Positions 1 to 5,382 are shown, counted from the first letter of the stretch. The stretch: 6,303 nt of DNA from Persebacter sp051009035 (GCA_051009035.1 JBPCWY010000078.1:1-6303), one strand, 5' to 3'. Notes: generated by a model not told the origin, from the sequence alone. A program made the numbers and translations.

Positions 1-195
1 GACGAATGCTTGCGTCAGCGCGCCTTCGGCGGTAAAGCGGCGCAAAGTATTCGGCAGGCGGAAGGCGGCAAAAAACGCGTCCATTACCGCGCCCGCGCCA
101 AAAACGGCGGCGACAATCACATCGCGCCCCAGCCCCAAAACTCGCGATGCCAGCGTCCAGCCGCCCACGGCGACAAAAGCGCGAAAGATATTCAT
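1..195 (-). CDS. murJ: Lipid II flippase MurJ (MviN), N-terminal 65 residues, cut by the window edge
   Basis: MurJ moves the peptidoglycan precursor lipid II from the inner to the outer face of the cytoplasmic membrane. It belongs to the MOP/MATE-like exporters and normally has about 500 residues and 14 membrane helices; only the first 65 codons are here. The protein opens MNIFRAFVAVGGWTLASRVL and continues through GLGRD, VFGAGAVMDAFF, RLPNTLRR and AEGALTQAFV, the characteristic MurJ N-terminus. Residues needed in E. coli MurJ (Arg18, Arg24, Asp39, Arg52) fall at the same numbers here, which supports the start. The first hydrophobic helix lies around residues 7-35. The ATG overlaps the rluC TGA as ATGA and has no clear Shine-Dalgarno sequence, so translation is probably coupled to rluC. 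The remainder lies beyond the left edge. Confidence 0.93.
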   Translation of the reverse strand, partial: MNIFRAFVAVGGWTLASRVLGLGRDVIVAAVFGAGAVMDAFFAAFRLPNTLRRFTAEGALTQAFV

Positions 196-1097
196 TGCAG
201 CGATTTTTGCATGCGGGCGAAAGCATCGGGCGGCGGCGCGGAAATATTCATCGTTTCGCCGGTGAGCGGATGCGCGAAAGACAAGCGCGCGGCGTGCAAA
301 AACAAGCGGCTGCATTCCGTAAAGCGGCGGTTTGCGGCAAAATCGCCGTATTTGTCGTCTCCCGCAATCGGCAATCCTACGGCGGCCAAGTGGACGCGCA
401 ATTGGTGCGTCCGTCCGGTTTCAATATTGGCTTCCAACAGGGCGGCGGCGGAAAATTGCCGCAACAGGGCGGTGCGGGTTAGCGCGGCGCGCCCGTCTTC
501 GGATATTTTTCCGGCGATTTGCCCGTGCAGCCGCTTAATTGGCAAATCAATTTTGGCGGCTTTTTTTTGCCATTGTCCAAATACCAAGGCATGGTAAATT
601 TTTTGCACCCGCCGCGCGCGCCATTCTTTTTGCACCCCGCGCAGGGCGGAAGATTTTTTTGCCAGCAACAATACGCCGGAAGTGCTTTTGTCCAAGCGGT
701 GCGCAAGCTCCAAAAACGGCGCTTCGCGCGCCGCGCGCAACCGCTCAATCACCCCGTGCGAAACGCCGCCGCCGCCATGCACCGCCATGCCGGATGGTTT
801 ATCCACCGCCAAAAAAGCGCCGTCTTCAAACAGGACGGGCAATTCCGCCGGCGGCGCGGGGCGGACGGGGCGCAGCGACACATTAAACGGAATGCGGAGC
901 ATGTCGCCCTCGGCGAGTTTGCATCCGGGGGCGGCGCGGCGGCTGTTGACGCGCACTTGCCCGGTGCGGATGAGGCGGTAAATCAGCGGGCGCGGCGCGC
1001 CTTTCATTTCGCGGGCGAGGTAGTTATCCAGCCGCTGCCCGCCGTATTCGGCGGAAACGCAAAGCGCCGGGGCGGGGGGTAAATATTTTTTTGCCAT
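192..1097 (-). CDS. rluC: 23S rRNA pseudouridine synthase RluC
   Basis: RluC isomerises uridines to pseudouridine in 23S rRNA (positions 955, 2504 and 2580 in E. coli), near the peptidyl transferase centre. The 301-residue protein is close to E. coli RluC (319). It has an N-terminal S4 RNA-binding domain at about residues 18-75 (GQRLDNYLARE, IYRLIRTGQVRVN, LAEGDMLRIP) and then the RluA-family catalytic domain. The signature is HRLDKSTSGVLLLAK at 133-147, with Asp136 as the expected catalytic aspartate; ETGRTHQLRVHLA at 226-238 and the G-HPLTGE region follow as in the family. The frame is open 86 codons further upstream, but that extension is unlike RluC and crosses the rne leader, so the ATG at 1095-1097 (MAKKYLPP) is preferred. 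No clear Shine-Dalgarno precedes it. The gene is divergent from rne, as in enteric bacteria, and overlaps murJ downstream. RluD is the main alternative paralogue, but the rne neighbour favours RluC. Confidence 0.93.
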   Translation of the reverse strand: MAKKYLPPAPALCVSAEYGGQRLDNYLAREMKGAPRPLIYRLIRTGQVRVNSRRAAPGCKLAEGDMLRIPFNVSLRPVRPAPPAELPVLFEDGAFLAVDKPSGMAVHGGGGVSHGVIERLRAAREAPFLELAHRLDKSTSGVLLLAKKSSALRGVQKEWRARRVQKIYHALVFGQWQKKAAKIDLPIKRLHGQIAGKISEDGRAALTRTALLRQFSAAALLEANIETGRTHQLRVHLAAVGLPIAGDDKYGDFAANRRFTECSRLFLHAARLSFAHPLTGETMNISAPPPDAFARMQKSLQ

Positions 1098-1114
1098 TGT
1101 GGAATTAAACCGCA

Positions 1115-1127
1115 ATTTTATCTTATA
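1115..1127 (-). promoter_or_regulatory. Candidate -10 region for rluC (and murJ)
   Basis: Read on the minus strand, this AT-rich patch contains TATAAG (1127-1122) and TAAAAT (1120-1115), either of which could serve as a -10 element. Both lie 18-30 bp upstream of the rluC ATG, so the leader would be very short. The patch overlaps the plus-strand TATAAT of rne, so the two divergent promoters would compete for or share polymerase. I found no good -35 element, so this is a weak call. Confidence 0.3.
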
Positions 1128-1129
1128 AT
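1124..1129 (+). promoter_or_regulatory. Candidate -10 element (TATAAT) for rne
   Basis: A consensus TATAAT sits in the rluC-rne divergent region, in an otherwise GC-rich setting. Transcription would start near 1136 and give rne a leader of about 235 nt, matching the general pattern that rne mRNAs carry long regulatory leaders. No recognisable TTGACA-like -35 lies at 15-19 bp upstream (that stretch reads like gtggaattaa), so either an activator helps or the call is wrong. Confidence 0.4.
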
Positions 1130-1135
1130 GGCGGA

Positions 1136-1370
1136 AGTTGGCGGCGGGGCGGCGGTTTGCCGTTTTGCCGTCCAAAAAACCAATGGCGTTTGCCATTCCA
1201 CGGTGAAACCGCCGCCGTGCCAAAACCAAGAGCGGGATTATGCTGGAATATGAAAGCGTTTCCGCGGCATGCCGCGTATTATTTTTCGCGCGCGCGAAAT
1301 ACGGCGAACCGAAATTTTCGGCGCCGCCGCGCGGACGCGCTTTTGCTTCCGGCAAGAAAGCAAATAACTT
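1136..1370 (+). promoter_or_regulatory. Structured 5' leader of rne, candidate autoregulatory region
   Basis: These roughly 235 bases carry no supportable gene but a run of possible hairpins. (a) An 11-bp perfect inverted repeat pairs 1148-1158 with 1206-1216 and encloses a small hairpin, aatggc/gccatt with a GTTT loop (1182-1197). (b) The 14-bp palindrome CGCGGCATGCCGCG lies at 1263-1276. (c) A 16-bp palindrome lies at 1284-1299. (d) A short hairpin ccgaa/ttcgg lies at 1309-1321. (e) A hairpin at 1339-1361 contains the only Shine-Dalgarno-like sequence. In E. coli, RNase E binds and cleaves structures in its own 361-nt leader to limit its synthesis. A similar role here is inferred from position and structure, since no sequence similarity to the E. 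coli leader was tested. Confidence 0.5.
1339..1361 (+). promoter_or_regulatory. Hairpin that may hide the rne ribosome binding site
   Basis: The bases gcttt (1339-1343) can pair with aaagc (1357-1361), and tgc (1344-1346) with gca (1352-1354), leaving a 5-base loop ttccg and a two-base bulge. The purine-rich AAGAAAG at 1354-1360, 10 nt before the ATG, is the only ribosome-binding-like sequence near the rne start and lies in the 3' arm. The pairing is modest in strength, so an effect on translation is a suggestion only. Confidence 0.35.
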
Positions 1371-3803
1371 ATGAACACAATTTATATCAGCACCCGGCAG
1401 CCCGAAGAACAGCGGATTATTGTAGTCCGCGGCGGCATGCTAACCGGATTTGAGCAAGACATTGCCGGCTGGGAAAACAAAAAAGGCGACATCTACAAAG
1501 CGGTCGTCACCCACATTGAAGAAGGGCTGGACGCCGCCTTCGTCAATTTGGGCGAATCCAAAAACGGTTTTTTGCCGTTAAGATATGTCGCGCCCGATTT
1601 GCCGGGCGCGAGCGGCGGCAAGCACAAAGTCGCCGAGGGCGACAGCATCCTTGTCCAAATCAAAAAAGACCATGTGGACAAAAAAGGCGCGGGGCTGACG
1701 ACCAACATTTCGCTCGCCGGGTGCTATTTGGTGCTGATGCCCAACACGCCGAAAGACCGCCCGATTCTCGCCAAAAATATTAGCGGGCGCGACCGGCAAA
1801 AAATTGCAGCGGCGCTCGCCGGGCTGAAAGTCCCCGAAGGCATGGGCGTTATCGTCCGCACCGCCGGGCTCAACCGCCCGGAAGAAGATTTGCGCTGGGA
1901 TTTGGAATCCTACCTCTTAAAATTGTGGGGGGCGGTGGAAGGCGCGGCGCTCGAAAACCGCGGCCCGGTATTAATCTACCGCGAAAACAACCTGATGATG
2001 CGGGCGGTGCGCGATTATTACCGCCCCGGCGAAGACCAAATTTTTTGCGACGACGCCGACAGCTACCACGAATTGAAAAATTTTATGGAGTTGATTAGCC
2101 CGGAAAACGCCGGTTGCCTGCATTACCACGACGGCGAAGGGGCGATGATTCCGGACGATGTGGAGCGGCAAATTGATTTAATTTACCGGCGCGAAATCAA
2201 AACGCCTTCGGGCGCGCGGGTGGTTTTTGACAACACCGAAGCGATGGTGGCGGTGGATGTCAATTCGGCGCAAATGCGCGGACACTCCGACATTGAAGAA
2301 ACGGCGTTGCGCGCCAATTTGGAAGCGGCGGACGCGGTTGCGCGCCACTTGCGCCTGCGCGACATCGGCGGGCTGGTGGTGGTGGATTTTATTGACATGA
2401 CCGAAGAAGAAAAGCGCAAAAAGCTGGAGGAATATTTTTCCGGATTATTGCGCCGCGACCGCGCCCGCATTCAATGGACTGCGCTTTCGCGGCTGGGATT
2501 AATGGAATTATCGCGCCAGCGGCTTTCGCGTTCGGTGGAAGATTCGCAAAGCGTGCTATGCCAAACCTGCCACGGCACGGGGCGGCAGGGGCGTCCGGAA
2601 GCGTTTGGCCTGCGCCTGTTGCGCCACATCCGCCAGCACTTGGATAACGGCGTGAGCGCGCTGGTGGTGCAGGCGCCGGCGGATACGGCGGTGTATTTGT
2701 TGAATGAAAAGCGGGTGGAATTGCGCCGTTTGGAAGACGAAGGCAACTGCGAAATTTTAATCGCGCCTTCGCAAAATTTATACCCGCCCGATTTTAGCAT
2801 CCGCAAAATCCGCAGCGCGGGGCGGGTCGGGGGGAGTTATGCCGCGCGCCCGCCGGATAAAAGCCACGCGGAAGACATCCAAAAACGCCTCCAAAAACGG
2901 GATGTTGTTCCGGCGCAACCGCTGATTAAAACCGTGATGCCCGAAGAGCGCCCCCAAGTAGAAAGCGCAAAAAGCCCCGAGGTAAAAAGCGATGCGCCGC
3001 CGGACGGGATTTTCGCCCGCTTGGCGAAGATGGTTTCAATTTGGCGGGGTTCCGCCGAAAGCGCGCCGGAAGAAAAAACGGAGCCCGCGCAACCCCAAAG
3101 AGACCGGCAGCGTCCGCGCAATGGCAACGCCGGAAACGCGCAACGGACGCGCCCGCATTCCGGACGGCGGGGCGGACGCCGCTACCAAAAACAGCGCGCC
3201 GACAATGAACGGACGCCGGAGAAAAACGCGGAACGAAACGGCGAAAAATCGGGCGACAAAAGCGCGGAAAGAACGGCGAAAAAACCGCCCGCAGTAGCGT
3301 CCGCGCCGTCTTCCAATGCGCCTCCGCCCAAAGCGGCAAACAAACCCGCCGCCCCGTCCGGCGAAAAATCGGCGGCGGAAAAATCCGCGCCTGCGGCAAA
3401 AACCACGCGTCCGGTAAAACAACCGCCCGCCCAACCCGCCGCTTCCAATACCGCGGAAAAAACCGCCGCATCGTCCGCCAACGGAAAACAACCCGCCGCC
3501 GCCGCTCAAAATTCCTCCGCGCCGGTTGCGGCAAAAGAATCGCCGGCGCCAACGGCAAAACAAAATCCGGCATCCGCCGCGAAAGACGCGGCAACGAAAG
3601 AATCCGCCCCGTCCGGCGAAAAACCGGCGGCATCCGGAGCGGAAAAAACGCCGCAAACTTCGCGCAAACCGTCCGTAGTTTTGTTGCGGCAAGTGGAAAC
3701 GGCTGCGCCGTCCGCCGCGGAATCTCCCGCTAAATCTTCCGCCGCGGAAAGCGCCCAATACAAGGCAAATCCCAAATCCGTAATCCCGCCGCCGAGTTTG
3801 TAA
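1371..3803 (+). CDS. rne: Ribonuclease E
   Basis: RNase E is the main endoribonuclease of mRNA decay and of rRNA/tRNA processing, and the scaffold of the RNA degradosome at the inner membrane. The 810-residue protein has the complete catalytic half. The S1 domain spans about 38-120 (Phe57 and Phe67 match the E. coli RNA-contact residues in number). The 5'-monophosphate sensor has Arg163-Thr164 (E. coli 169-170). The DNase I-like site has Asp296, Asn298 and Asp339 (E. coli 303, 305, 346), the metal ligands. The Zn-link CQTC at 397-400 supports tetramer assembly. After about residue 490 comes a tail: an amphipathic segment DGIFARLAKMVSIWRG (545-560) like a membrane-targeting helix, an arginine-rich RNA-binding stretch (577-609), then Ala/Pro/Lys/Ser low complexity. 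RNase G lacks such a tail. The start matches the family N-terminus, although MNTIYISTRQ differs from the usual MKRMLINATQ. Leader structure suggests autoregulation. Confidence 0.96.
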   Translation: MNTIYISTRQPEEQRIIVVRGGMLTGFEQDIAGWENKKGDIYKAVVTHIEEGLDAAFVNLGESKNGFLPLRYVAPDLPGASGGKHKVAEGDSILVQIKKDHVDKKGAGLTTNISLAGCYLVLMPNTPKDRPILAKNISGRDRQKIAAALAGLKVPEGMGVIVRTAGLNRPEEDLRWDLESYLLKLWGAVEGAALENRGPVLIYRENNLMMRAVRDYYRPGEDQIFCDDADSYHELKNFMELISPENAGCLHYHDGEGAMIPDDVERQIDLIYRREIKTPSGARVVFDNTEAMVAVDVNSAQMRGHSDIEETALRANLEAADAVARHLRLRDIGGLVVVDFIDMTEEEKRKKLEEYFSGLLRRDRARIQWTALSRLGLMELSRQRLSRSVEDSQSVLCQTCHGTGRQGRPEAFGLRLLRHIRQHLDNGVSALVVQAPADTAVYLLNEKRVELRRLEDEGNCEILIAPSQNLYPPDFSIRKIRSAGRVGGSYAARPPDKSHAEDIQKRLQKRDVVPAQPLIKTVMPEERPQVESAKSPEVKSDAPPDGIFARLAKMVSIWRGSAESAPEEKTEPAQPQRDRQRPRNGNAGNAQRTRPHSGRRGGRRYQKQRADNERTPEKNAERNGEKSGDKSAERTAKKPPAVASAPSSNAPPPKAANKPAAPSGEKSAAEKSAPAAKTTRPVKQPPAQPAASNTAEKTAASSANGKQPAAAAQNSSAPVAAKESPAPTAKQNPASAAKDAATKESAPSGEKPAASGAEKTPQTSRKPSVVLLRQVETAAPSAAESPAKSSAAESAQYKANPKSVIPPPSL
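3288..3665 (+). repeat. Low-complexity Ala/Pro/Lys/Ser-coding tract in the rne tail
   Basis: RNase E residues about 640-765 are almost entirely Ala, Pro, Lys, Ser, Thr and Glu, with recurring short units such as APSGEK, SAAEKSAP and PAASGAEK. At DNA level a 20-base identical word occurs at 3349-3368 and 3604-3623 and continues with one mismatch into cggcggc. The tract probably grows and shrinks by slippage or unequal recombination and encodes a flexible linker rather than a folded domain. The same base composition keeps long frames open on the opposite strand (for example 3036-3899), which I regard as shadows. Confidence 0.75.
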
Positions 3804-3811
3804 ATCGCGCG

Positions 3812-3835
3812 GCGGATGATTCCGCATTTTTATTT
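3812..3835 (+). terminator. Intrinsic terminator of rne
   Basis: Nine bases after the rne stop codon, gcgga (3812-3816) and tccgc (3821-3825) form a 5-bp stem with a TGAT loop, followed by ATTTTTATTT. Position and T-rich tail fit a Rho-independent terminator. The stem is short, and a second hairpin (ccg-aaaga/tcttt-cgg, 3847-3871) follows and may help. Confidence 0.55.
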
Positions 3836-3872
3836 CCCGCAATTTGCCGTAAAAGATTTTCGTCTTTGCGGA

Positions 3873-3985
3873 AATGGCGCGCGTTAAATTTTCCCGCAAA
3901 AAACGAGCGGGGATTTAATTCCGCGCATTTTTAATGATGCCGCCGATTTTATGGTATCCGCGCAATTCGTTGTAGCGGGCGATTT
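3873..3985. repeat. Direct repeat, copy 1 (decayed copy of the Spy-like gene's 3' end)
   Basis: This 113-base stretch matches 4084-4197 with about ten differences and a 1-base indel, counted by eye; the distance between copies is 211-212 bp. It begins aatggcgc, contains the terminator hairpin, and ends with 34 bases (3952-3985) identical to 4164-4197. In copy 2 those bases encode residues 167-177 of the Spy-like protein plus flanking bases. Similarity stops abruptly at 3985, so only the end of the gene and its terminator were duplicated or retained. The simplest history is a tandem duplication followed by loss of most of one copy. Confidence 0.85.
3904..3932 (+). terminator. Second terminator-like hairpin, in repeat copy 1
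   Basis: gcgg (3907-3910) pairs with ccgc (3921-3924), with one further G-C pair beyond an A-G mismatch, and is followed on the plus strand by TTTTT (3928-3932). On the minus strand six T follow (complement of 3898-3903). It could stop read-through from either side of this convergent region. It is weaker than copy 2 because the outermost pair is lost (A at 3927). Confidence 0.5.
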
Positions 3986-4016
3986 CTCCCGCAGCTTGCC
4001 GCGAAAAAATTGCCAT
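3915..4016 (-). pseudogene. Remnant of a Spy-like gene end (33-codon open frame)
   Basis: A minus-strand frame from ATG at 4014-4016 to TAA at 3915-3917 reads MAIFSRQAAGE, then IARYNELRGYH, then KIGGIIKNARN. The middle part is identical to residues 167-177 of the Spy-like protein at 4142-4693. The upstream part is unrelated. A 1-base indel after GYH shifts the frame past the old stop, so translation would run through the copied terminator. No Shine-Dalgarno sequence precedes the ATG. I read it as a truncated relic of a duplicated gene and not an expressed peptide, though an in-frame ATG leaves the latter possible. Confidence 0.6.
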
Positions 4017-4083
4017 TTTTACAGAAATGGAAAATCCGAAATTTCCGTTTGAGTTTTCTTTTTGGAAAAGTTAAATATACGGG
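3986..4083. other. AT-rich spacer between the two repeat copies
   Basis: These 98 bases are clearly richer in A and T than their surroundings and match no gene I recognise. They hold two short hairpins: ccattt/aaatgg (4013-4030) and ctttt/aaaag around 4060. No insertion-sequence ends or target-site duplications are evident. This may be leftover sequence from the deletion that truncated the duplicated gene. Confidence 0.5.
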
Positions 4084-4197
4084 AATGGCGCTCGTTAAAT
4101 TTTTTCGCAAAAAACGAGCGGGGATTTAATTCCGCGCGTTTTTAATGATGCTGGCGGTGTTCGTGGTATCCGCGCAATTCGTTGTAGCGGGCGATTT
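4084..4197. repeat. Direct repeat, copy 2 (real 3' end and terminator of the Spy-like gene)
   Basis: This is the intact partner of 3873-3985. It includes the last 18 codons of the Spy-like gene (stop at 4142-4144) and about 58 bases downstream. That the repeat carries coding sequence in a complete gene here, and only a frameshifted fragment in copy 1, marks this as the functional copy. Confidence 0.85.
4109..4138 (-). terminator. Bidirectional terminator of the sodA-Spy-like operon
   Basis: cgagcgg (4115-4121) pairs with ccgcgcg (4132-4138) with one A-G mismatch and a 10-base loop. On the minus strand six T follow (complement of 4109-4114), starting three bases after the Spy-like stop codon. 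On the plus strand five T follow (4139-4143), so it can work both ways. A competing hairpin uses the same arm: cgctcgtt (4089-4096) pairs perfectly with aacgagcg (4113-4120). Both cannot form at once. Confidence 0.65.
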
Positions 4198-4693
4198 GGG
4201 CGGAAGTTAACATGGATTTAATAATGAGATGGTATTTTAAATGCGCGGCGCGCAACGCGCCTTTTAGGCGGGCGATTTCGGCCGTTAGGTTGTGCAGGGA
4301 ATTTTCGTCCGCCCGTTGTTCGGAAAATAACGCGTCTAATTCCGTTTCTTTGGCGACTACCGATTTGCCGAGTGCGGCGGCGGCGGTTTGCATTTCCAAA
4401 AACAATTTTTGCGTTTTGCCGCGCTGGGCGGCGGATAATTCCAATTCGTCCGCCAATTCCAAAACATGGCGCGGACCGGGATAGCCGTTGAGCTCCGCCG
4501 CTAACGCAAAACCCATTCCTTCGCCCGCCAAATATCCCGCCGCGTCCTCCGCGGACAACGCTTTGACCGGGCGCGCTTCCAGCCCGGAATAGGGCGCGGC
4601 GGGCAAAACCATCATATTGGCGCAACCGCCCGAAAAAACGGCGGCTAAAATTGCGGCGACTGCGGCAACTGCGGTAAAGCAGGCGCGGTTCAT
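4142..4693 (-). CDS. Spy/CpxP-like (LTxxQ) periplasmic protein, possible lipoprotein
   Basis: Spy and CpxP family proteins are helical periplasmic proteins that act as ATP-independent chaperones or envelope-stress/metal sensors. The 183-residue product has an N-terminal export signal (Arg3, hydrophobic 7-20). Cys24 in FSGGC could be lipidated, but Ser at -3 is a poor lipobox, so a soluble periplasmic form is possible. After a variable region comes MGFALAAELNGYPGPRHVLE, then two LTxxQ-type motifs: LSAAQ (86-90) and LTSAQ (162-166), with amphipathic helices between them. The tail HEHRQHH is histidine-rich and could bind metal. It begins 17 bases after the sodA stop, so the two genes probably share one mRNA; GCCGGA directly before the ATG is too close to be a good ribosome site. 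The exact client or metal is unknown. Its 3' end is partly duplicated downstream. Confidence 0.82.
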   Translation of the reverse strand: MNRACFTAVAAVAAILAAVFSGGCANMMVLPAAPYSGLEARPVKALSAEDAAGYLAGEGMGFALAAELNGYPGPRHVLELADELELSAAQRGKTQKLFLEMQTAAAALGKSVVAKETELDALFSEQRADENSLHNLTAEIARLKGALRAAHLKYHLIIKSMLTSAQIARYNELRGYHEHRQHH

Positions 4694-4710
4694 TCCGGCG
4701 CGGGACGAAA

Positions 4711-5334
4711 TTATTTTTCTTCGTCCATCGCTTTTTCAAAACGCGCGCCGGCGCTTTTCCAATCGGCGACATTCCAAAATGCGGCGATGTAGTCGGGGCG
4801 GCGGTTTTGGTATTTTAAATAATAGGCGTGTTCCCAAACATCCAGCGCCAGCACCGGCGCGCCGCGGTGCGATTCGTCGACGACATCCATGAGCGGGTTG
4901 TCCTGATTCGGCGTGGAAATGATTTTGAGCTTGCGGTTTTGCACGATGAGCCACGCAAAACCGGAGCCAAAACGGGCGACTCCCGCGTTTGCCATTTCTT
5001 TTTTCAATTCGTCCGCATCGCTGAAAGAGCGGTTAATTTCAGTCGCCAGCGCGCCCTGCGGCGAGCCGCCCCCGTCCGGCGACATGGACGCCCAATATAC
5101 ATTGTGGTTGTAATATCCCCCGGCGTTGTTGCGCACGGCGGAGCCCATGGACGACACGCTGCCGAGCAGGCGGCTAATATCCATCATCCATCCTTCGCTG
5201 TCTTTGAGCGCCGCCGCCATTTTGTCGTAATAGGCGCGGTGATGCTTGCCATGGTGGATTTCCATGGTTTGCGCGTCAATGTGCGGTTCCAGCGCCTTGT
5301 AATCGTAGGGCGGGTCGGTAAATTCAAATGCCAT
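4711..5334 (-). CDS. sodA: Superoxide dismutase, Mn-type by sequence
   Basis: The enzyme converts superoxide to hydrogen peroxide and oxygen. There is no signal peptide, so it acts in the cytoplasm. The 207-residue length is typical of the Fe/Mn family. The expected metal ligands are visible: His27 (in MEIHHGKHH), His77 (YYNHNVYW), Asp165 and His169 (LDVWEHAYY). Tyr35 matches the gateway tyrosine. NNAGG before the second ligand, Gln144 in NQDNPLM, and YLKYQNRRPDY/FWNVADW are features of MnSOD (SodA); FeSODs carry a Gln in the NNAAQ position instead. Mn is thus predicted, but dual-metal forms exist in this family, and sodB is the alternative name. The ATG is set by a GGAG seven bases upstream and by the family start. 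The Spy-like gene follows 17 bases downstream. Confidence 0.95.
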   Translation of the reverse strand: MAFEFTDPPYDYKALEPHIDAQTMEIHHGKHHRAYYDKMAAALKDSEGWMMDISRLLGSVSSMGSAVRNNAGGYYNHNVYWASMSPDGGGSPQGALATEINRSFSDADELKKEMANAGVARFGSGFAWLIVQNRKLKIISTPNQDNPLMDVVDESHRGAPVLALDVWEHAYYLKYQNRRPDYIAAFWNVADWKSAGARFEKAMDEEK

Positions 5335-5341
5335 GATTTTT

Positions 5342-5345
5342 CTCC
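5342..5345 (-). promoter_or_regulatory. Ribosome binding site of sodA
   Basis: GGAG on the minus strand lies seven bases before the sodA ATG. It is the only well-placed Shine-Dalgarno sequence among the gene starts in this window, and it fixes the start codon. Confidence 0.75.
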
Positions 5346-5373
5346 GTGTCGGTTGTTTAAGAAAGCCGCGCCT

Positions 5374-5382
5374 ATTCTACCA
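5374..5382 (-). promoter_or_regulatory. Candidate extended -10 promoter of sodA
   Basis: The minus strand reads TGGTAGAAT, a TGn-extended -10 element with one mismatch to TATAAT. A start near 5367 gives a leader of about 33 nt containing the GGAG. No good -35 is seen, which is acceptable for extended -10 promoters. I see no clear Fur, SoxS or OxyR operator in the 70-bp intergenic region. Confidence 0.45.

Noticed and set aside
10..597. Plus-strand open frame of 195 codons across murJ/rluC
   Set aside because: It lies opposite two recognised genes, its translation is basic low-complexity with no family likeness, and it is explained by the codon habits of the sense genes.
1098..1355. N-terminal extension of rluC by 86 codons
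   Set aside because: RluC proteins start shortly before the S4 domain; the extension has no resemblance to the family and covers the rne leader hairpins and both promoters.
1098..1370. Riboswitch or T-box ahead of rne
   Set aside because: I could not find the conserved core motifs of known riboswitch classes; the hairpins alone fit RNase E self-regulation better.
3349..3623. CRISPR-like or regulatory repeat array in the rne tail
   Set aside because: Repeats are in frame, irregularly spaced and encode APSGEK-type linker units, so they are coding low complexity.
2926..3899. Long minus-strand open frames opposite the rne tail (2926-3633 and 3036-3899)
   Set aside because: Their Arg/Gly/Phe-rich translations mirror the Ala/Pro/Lys low-complexity coding on the plus strand; there is no ribosome site or recognisable motif.
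3873..4197. Insertion sequence or MITE with terminal inverted repeats
   Set aside because: The copies are direct, not inverted; they carry part of a neighbouring gene, and no transposase, terminal inverted repeat or target duplication is seen.
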